From Apostichopus japonicus (lineage: Eukaryota; Echinodermata; Holothuroidea; Aspidochirotida; Stichopodidae), in the NCBI RefSeq assembly GCF_037975245.1, contig NC_092581.1:19054303-19118302 (forward strand): 64,000 nt of DNA, read 5' to 3'. Each line of letters opens with the position of its first letter. Positions within the stretch are counted from its first letter, which is position 1. The position numbers and the translations under genes are program-made. Of this stretch, positions 51,501 to 57,500 are shown one piece after another. Under the pieces are notes generated by a model that searched no databases, was not told the DNA's origin, and saw nothing but the letters and a program-made list of their open reading frames with translations.

Positions 51501-54500
51501 GAACAGCAGTCCGTTAAGTGCCTACAGCATTGTCATCTCTAATGCATCCAGGCCAAACCTTACTTAAGTCTCGGTTTTCAATGAATAAAACTTGGTAACA
51601 AAGTTTGATATATTATTGAAACAGGATTTTAACAGACAAATGTCTCGATTTTTTGAATTGCTGTTATCAAATAAAGTATGTTAAATGAGCAATAAATGCG
51701 AGTGACCAGGCGGTTGTGCAGCTTTTGCTAGCATAGAAACATAAAATATTCTGTCATTAAAAGATATGAGTATAACTTCTACTATTAGGTATCTATAGTA
51801 GTGCAGTACAACAGAACTTTGAAACTTCAAGAAAGTGTGCTATCTTTATTCAAGTACTAACAGTTAGGCCTATGCAGAAAATGTTCTACTTGTGAACCAG
51901 TACTAACAGTAAGAATATGCTAAAATGTGCTACTTCTCAACTAGTACTAACAGTTAGCCTAAGCTGAAATGTGCTACTTCTCAGCTAGTACTAACAGTTA
52001 GCCTATACTGAAATGTTCTACTTCTCAACTAGTACTAACAGTAAGCCACAGCTAAAATATGCTACTTCAGCATAAGCTGAAATGTGCTACTTCAGCCTCA
52101 GCTGAAATGTGCTAATTCAGCCTAAACTGAAATGTGCTACTTCTCAACTATTACTAATAGTAAGCCTAAACTGAAATATGCTACTTCAGCATAAGCTGAA
52201 ATGTGCTAATTCAGCCTAAGCTGAACTGTGCTAATTCAGCCTAAACTGAAATGTGCTACTTCTCAACTAGTACTAATAGTAAGCCTAAACTGAAATATGC
52301 TACTTCAGCATAAGCTGAAATGTGCTACTTCAGCCTAAGCTGAAATGTGCTAATTCAGCCTAAACTGAAATGTGCTACTTCTCAACTAGTACTAATTGTA
52401 AGCCTAAGCTGATGACACTTTCATAGCAGATTTTCCTTACCTTACATTGAAACTAAAACTCTTAAGCTGGTAGTAATTTCGATGCCATTTATTTTTCTCA
52501 CCTCAAATTTCCTCTTACATTCATTATGAAAATTCCATGAAAGTCCTATAGCAGATGTCTTTGCATTGCCAGAGTATTCATTTAGAAGTGCTGTCAGCAT
52601 AGAGCATGCTATCATTTGCTGTGAACAACAACAGAAAATAATATTAGGGCAATCCATGGAGTTGCAGATCTCATCTCCTCCATGACAGAAGTGATTGTTG
52701 GGATAGTTCTGAATGCATCTGGTTGCCATCTTTGTTAATAGGCTGGAATCCAGTTTATTAACGTATAGTTTAGTTTAAAGTTGAGTAGAAAACGATATTA
52801 CCTAACCATCACTGTTGTTTCATGCAAGGTATCAATATTTGGCCAATTTCACCTCTGAACCTACATTGTCCTTTCGACCAAACCCTGAACATCGAATAAG
52901 GAATATTCTAGTTTTGGTCTCATCATTCTCTACATATTGTGTGGTTTAATGGCTTTTTCTACATGCTGACAAGCAGAAAACGGCTAAAGCCAGTTTTTAG
53001 GTTTCTTGACTTTTGACCTCTGAACTTTAACCTATGATGTCATCAATCACACAGGCACAAATTTACATGGTCAGGCACCTACCCACCAAGTTTGAACTTG
53101 ATCGGACTTATGGTCTAGGAGGAGTTTGTGACACATTTTTACTCACTCACATGCACACCCACTTACTAACAAACTCACCAACTCACTTCCTCACATTTCT
53201 GATGTGGGGTGAAATACAATATCTCATCTCCCTATACATTACATTTAGGGAGATGAGATAATAATTATCATCATAGTAACTTCAAATATCATCTATTTTC
53301 TTTTATATTGCACGCATCTCCTGGTAAATATTATTGCAATTTGATAGTAATTTGGTAATGTTGCATAATTTTGCCTTGGTATACCATATTTAAAAATAAA
53401 AATACTTCAAATAGAAAATGAGATACAAGATTTGCACTCTCCATGACTGGTTCTCTCTAGCACTTAACTTACCCACTGTCTTTTCCTCCTCCCAAACCTT
53501 CCCCTTCCCCCACCCGCTCTTCATCCAATTACAAAGAAAACATCTTTTAACGAATGAATGGGATAGATTAACCAACTAACATGACATATTACAAAAGCAT
53601 TTATTGATTCAATTTTAATATGCTGAAAGCTTTCTAAACATTGCACCCTCTTAAGCCACTGCCTTTTGCTCCCCACATGCACTGCCCCCTCCCCCCTCCC
53701 CCTCTCTTGCTGCATCCATAAAGAAATATGTCTTTTATTAAATGAATGAGGTAGACTAGCCAACTGGTAAGACGACTTAACTAAGCAATATTGGATACAA
53801 TTTTGTTTTGTCCAAATTTTGATATTCTGAAAGCTTTCCAATTATTGTCAATGTTGAAATATGGCTTTGTCCAGTGATTTGAGTCATTCATTAACATTTA
53901 CTTGCATTTTTTTATCAACTACAGTGAATATTTAATGAAATACCAAACTAACATTTTGGAAACTACACAAAGTTTAAGATAATGAGCTTCATCATATGTA
54001 ATTGGGAAACAGTTATACCAACTTAATTATTTATTAAGTTTTCGTTCATTTGCCACAGCCATGAACTTACCATCTGCGTGTTTCCACTAGCAATCAACTG
54101 AGACACATCTTGGAATAAGGCCTCTCTTCCTGAAGACTTTGTGTCCAAGGTTCCTCTCTTGTAAATTACTGCTACTGTTTGAAGCATCTGCTCTCTGACA
54201 TAGTTTGATAACCTGCAAAACAGGAATAACACAGCGAATACAGGAAATACTGCAAAAAGCAAATAACATGGAATCATGGTATGTTAAACTAGTTGATAAA
54301 AAACAAGGTTAAAAAAAAAACCTTCCCAGTTACTCTTCCATCGTTAAATTAAGGTTATTTTCATTTAATTAAAATATTACTACAAAAAGGCAACTGCAGA
54401 TGGCATCACAGATGACACAGCAAAGAACATATTTCAATAGACAAAAGAATTTTCAGTATTTATATCTGAGCAATGAAAAGAGCTTTGAGGCAGGGAATTG

Positions 54501-57500
54501 ACCAAGAAAATTCCTCAAACAAGTTGTTTCCTTTTCAATGGAACTTAATTTACAAAATAGGTATTATTGATAGACAAAGCGATTCGTCAAAATATAAATA
54601 AGATCTGTTTACTGCTCAGTATATTACCCAATATTCTGTGTGACATATTTCATGAGAAAGGTACGCATATGGTTGATCTGTTCTGGACTTAGAAGGGTCC
54701 ATTCTCTAATCATAGCTTCCTTCACTGTTGAAGCAACCTGGAAAAGCACATAATCTGATTTGCTGTTCTCTGTAATTGGAGCAGGAAAAAAGTATTAAAA
54801 AAAAGGATTAAATGCCTTTATTGTTACAATTACCTTTGCTAAGTGGCTATTCGCCGAATAACAATGATTGTCGCTATTTTTCCAGCAATTAATTAACCAA
54901 TCAGAGTGCAGAACTTAGGTGTATAGTAATACAATTTCCACACCAGGGTTGTGCGGGATCCCGGTATTGAAGTGGTAAGTGAATCCTGGTATCCCGATCC
55001 CGGTATTGACTAATCCCGATCACAAAGCACTGTGTAACTACTACCGGTATTGGGAAAACAACCGGTTATTACATTCGTTTCGGTATCATTCCCGGGAATC
55101 CCGGACATAATAAAAAATATATACGTGTTCCTATTTGAAATAAAGAAAAAAAACATGTTTTTTTCTGGTTTCTGTGTTCTTACTTTGAATAATATCTGAT
55201 CAATTTACATACTGGCCTAGACCTATATATTAACGTATCGACTTTTCACGTAGTAATTTGCACCTAGGCTACACCAAATATCTAACGTTACTTCGGCTCA
55301 GCAAGTTGCAGGACCTCAAAGTTATTCTGACTTTTTCGTTATTTATTCTTCCTTCAAATGATGATTGTAAAAGTTCCCATGTAACAAAATCTTACCCTTA
55401 TGTATTTCACCTCATTTTTGTATACTAATTATAAGATTTAATAATTTTATGAGCCAAAACCGCAGGGAGTATATCCAGTTTAAATCCATCTTCGCTGCCC
55501 GGGACTGTATATTATTATAGCCTAGGGTACGGTACTGGTACACACAGTGCAGTATGGTACTTGAGATTTGATGCTGTAATGGAATGGATTTGTTTATTAA
55601 TGCGGGGGGTTCCACAATGTCATTTATAGTTATCTTTGTCCATTTTTTTAATTTTAAGAACATTTGTATGAAAGATGGATATTGTACGTATTGAATGTAT
55701 ATTTTGTGGAGAAAACAGCAGCCGATTAACGATATAAATAAATCTGTACTATTCTCGTGTAGTTAGTTTATAATCCTGTATTTACATAGCCCCTATGTTA
55801 CATTCTTCTTGTCTGAAGTTCCAAACATGTGGTGACTTGTTGATAGTTGAAAACTTTTCATTGTGAACTTTTGAACATGAATGGTTGCCCTATTCCAATA
55901 TCATGGAGAAGTGGGGAAACCCCAATATCTGTTTGTGTACGGATTACAAGTTTAATCCACGTGCGAATGTGTTAATCTAATATCGTACGTCGAGTATGAA
56001 TGAAGGATGGTGTGGGTTGCTTTTTTCCAAGGTTTGTGCTTTTCTTTTTGAAAGTGTTGTTTAAAAACAAAGGCCCTAATATAGCGTGTTATTTTTTTTG
56101 TTTTTTTGTTTTTTATAACCGTGCGTGTAAGAGTATGTACATAGCTCTGGCTATGCATATTAAATGTATGACATTGACAGTCTCGTAACTAAGTGCTTTG
56201 AACCATAGATGAAAGTTGAGGAAAATCCCGATTATAGTTACGATACCGGGATTCATGTAGCAACACTACCGGTTGTGTGAAATTTGCACTACCGCACAAA
56301 GCCATTCCACACTTATCGGTGAAGTGCCAAGCAATATGGGTTCAATGTGATCAATATTCAAATTACATTCTTTGAAACCATAGGGTGAATAACAGTCCTT
56401 CAATGAGCTTCCACAATGTTCTATCCAACACAACACTTTGCAACTTTTGGGAAAAAAGAGATTTATAAACAACATTCACAATTCAAAACATTACAGAGAT
56501 GAGAATCGTCAACTAAAGTGCAATTTCAATATCCTCCTATTCACATGGCTGCCAGGCATATGGCCAAAACATAAATACATTTAACTAGATAAAGAACATG
56601 TGCTCTCAACATGCGATTCCATGTTTATTATTTCTCTGGCTGCTGGGTGAATAACAAGATATTATTCTTATTTGCCTGGCAGTTGGGGGAAGAGTGGCAG
56701 TGTTAGTTACTATTCATCCAGATGTCAGAGAATATGATGTGATGCATTGTCTTATTCACCCAGTACCTGGAAGAATAGACAGAGCACTAGCATGCACCTT
56801 ATTCATCTGGGCAAAAAACATATTGCATTTCACCTATTCTGCTGGCTGCCGGGCAAATAGGCGTGACTTTCGTAAACAATAAGTAAAAGTAAGTAGGCTG
56901 AATGATAGAGGCTGAATGACAACTAACAGAAACTACATGGGACAAAATACAAGCACAGAATACAGATAGGTTTATGAGCAAGGTGAACACAAAAGAGATT
57001 GAAGTAAGAAGATTAGTAGACAAAAGGTGGAGAGAAGAAAGAAACCAACAAGGGGAGGAGGGGAGGTAGGAGATAGATTGTAGAGGGACAAAGAGAACAT
57101 GTAAATACAAGTTTGTGTTATATTTTGTTTACTTTTAGTAAACTTTACTTTATAAACATAATGATAACGTTACTCGTTAGAGCTCTTTGGTAACTTCCAC
57201 TGAAGTTCACCAGGCAGTTTCCTCACCTAACATAAACTGGCATGCTTCAAATGGTGACTTTGATCTTCTAAAGGTTAGAATGACATTCTCAGCAGCTTGG
57301 CGTTGACTTTGGCTGACAACTGATGGTGGTGCCTGCGATAAAATGAAAAACTGTTTTCTATCTTCTTGGTAGTGACACTTGCTCGGAACGAGGACTGAAC
57401 TTTACATAGATTAGATGTGAGTAGTGGCAATTTTATATAAGCCTAAATATTAAGTTAAGACGATTTAGCAGTATATCATACGTATCTGGCCTTAACTAAG

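Larger units (their letters stand above)
49699..52501. other. XPO4 intron region that should contain an unlocated exon
   Basis: Reading phase requires an exon of 3n+2 bases here, and vertebrate XPO4 suggests about 58 codons. I read the minus strand through and found no convincing match. The region carries a family A MITE (49906-50303), an unrecognised plus-strand frame (51069-51482) and a minisatellite (51840-52410). Confidence 0.6.
52619..54070. other. XPO4 intron 4
   Basis: This intron contains a dispersed-repeat-like block with a perfect short hairpin (53220-53260) and a direct duplication (53470-53845). No coding signal was found. Confidence 0.7.
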
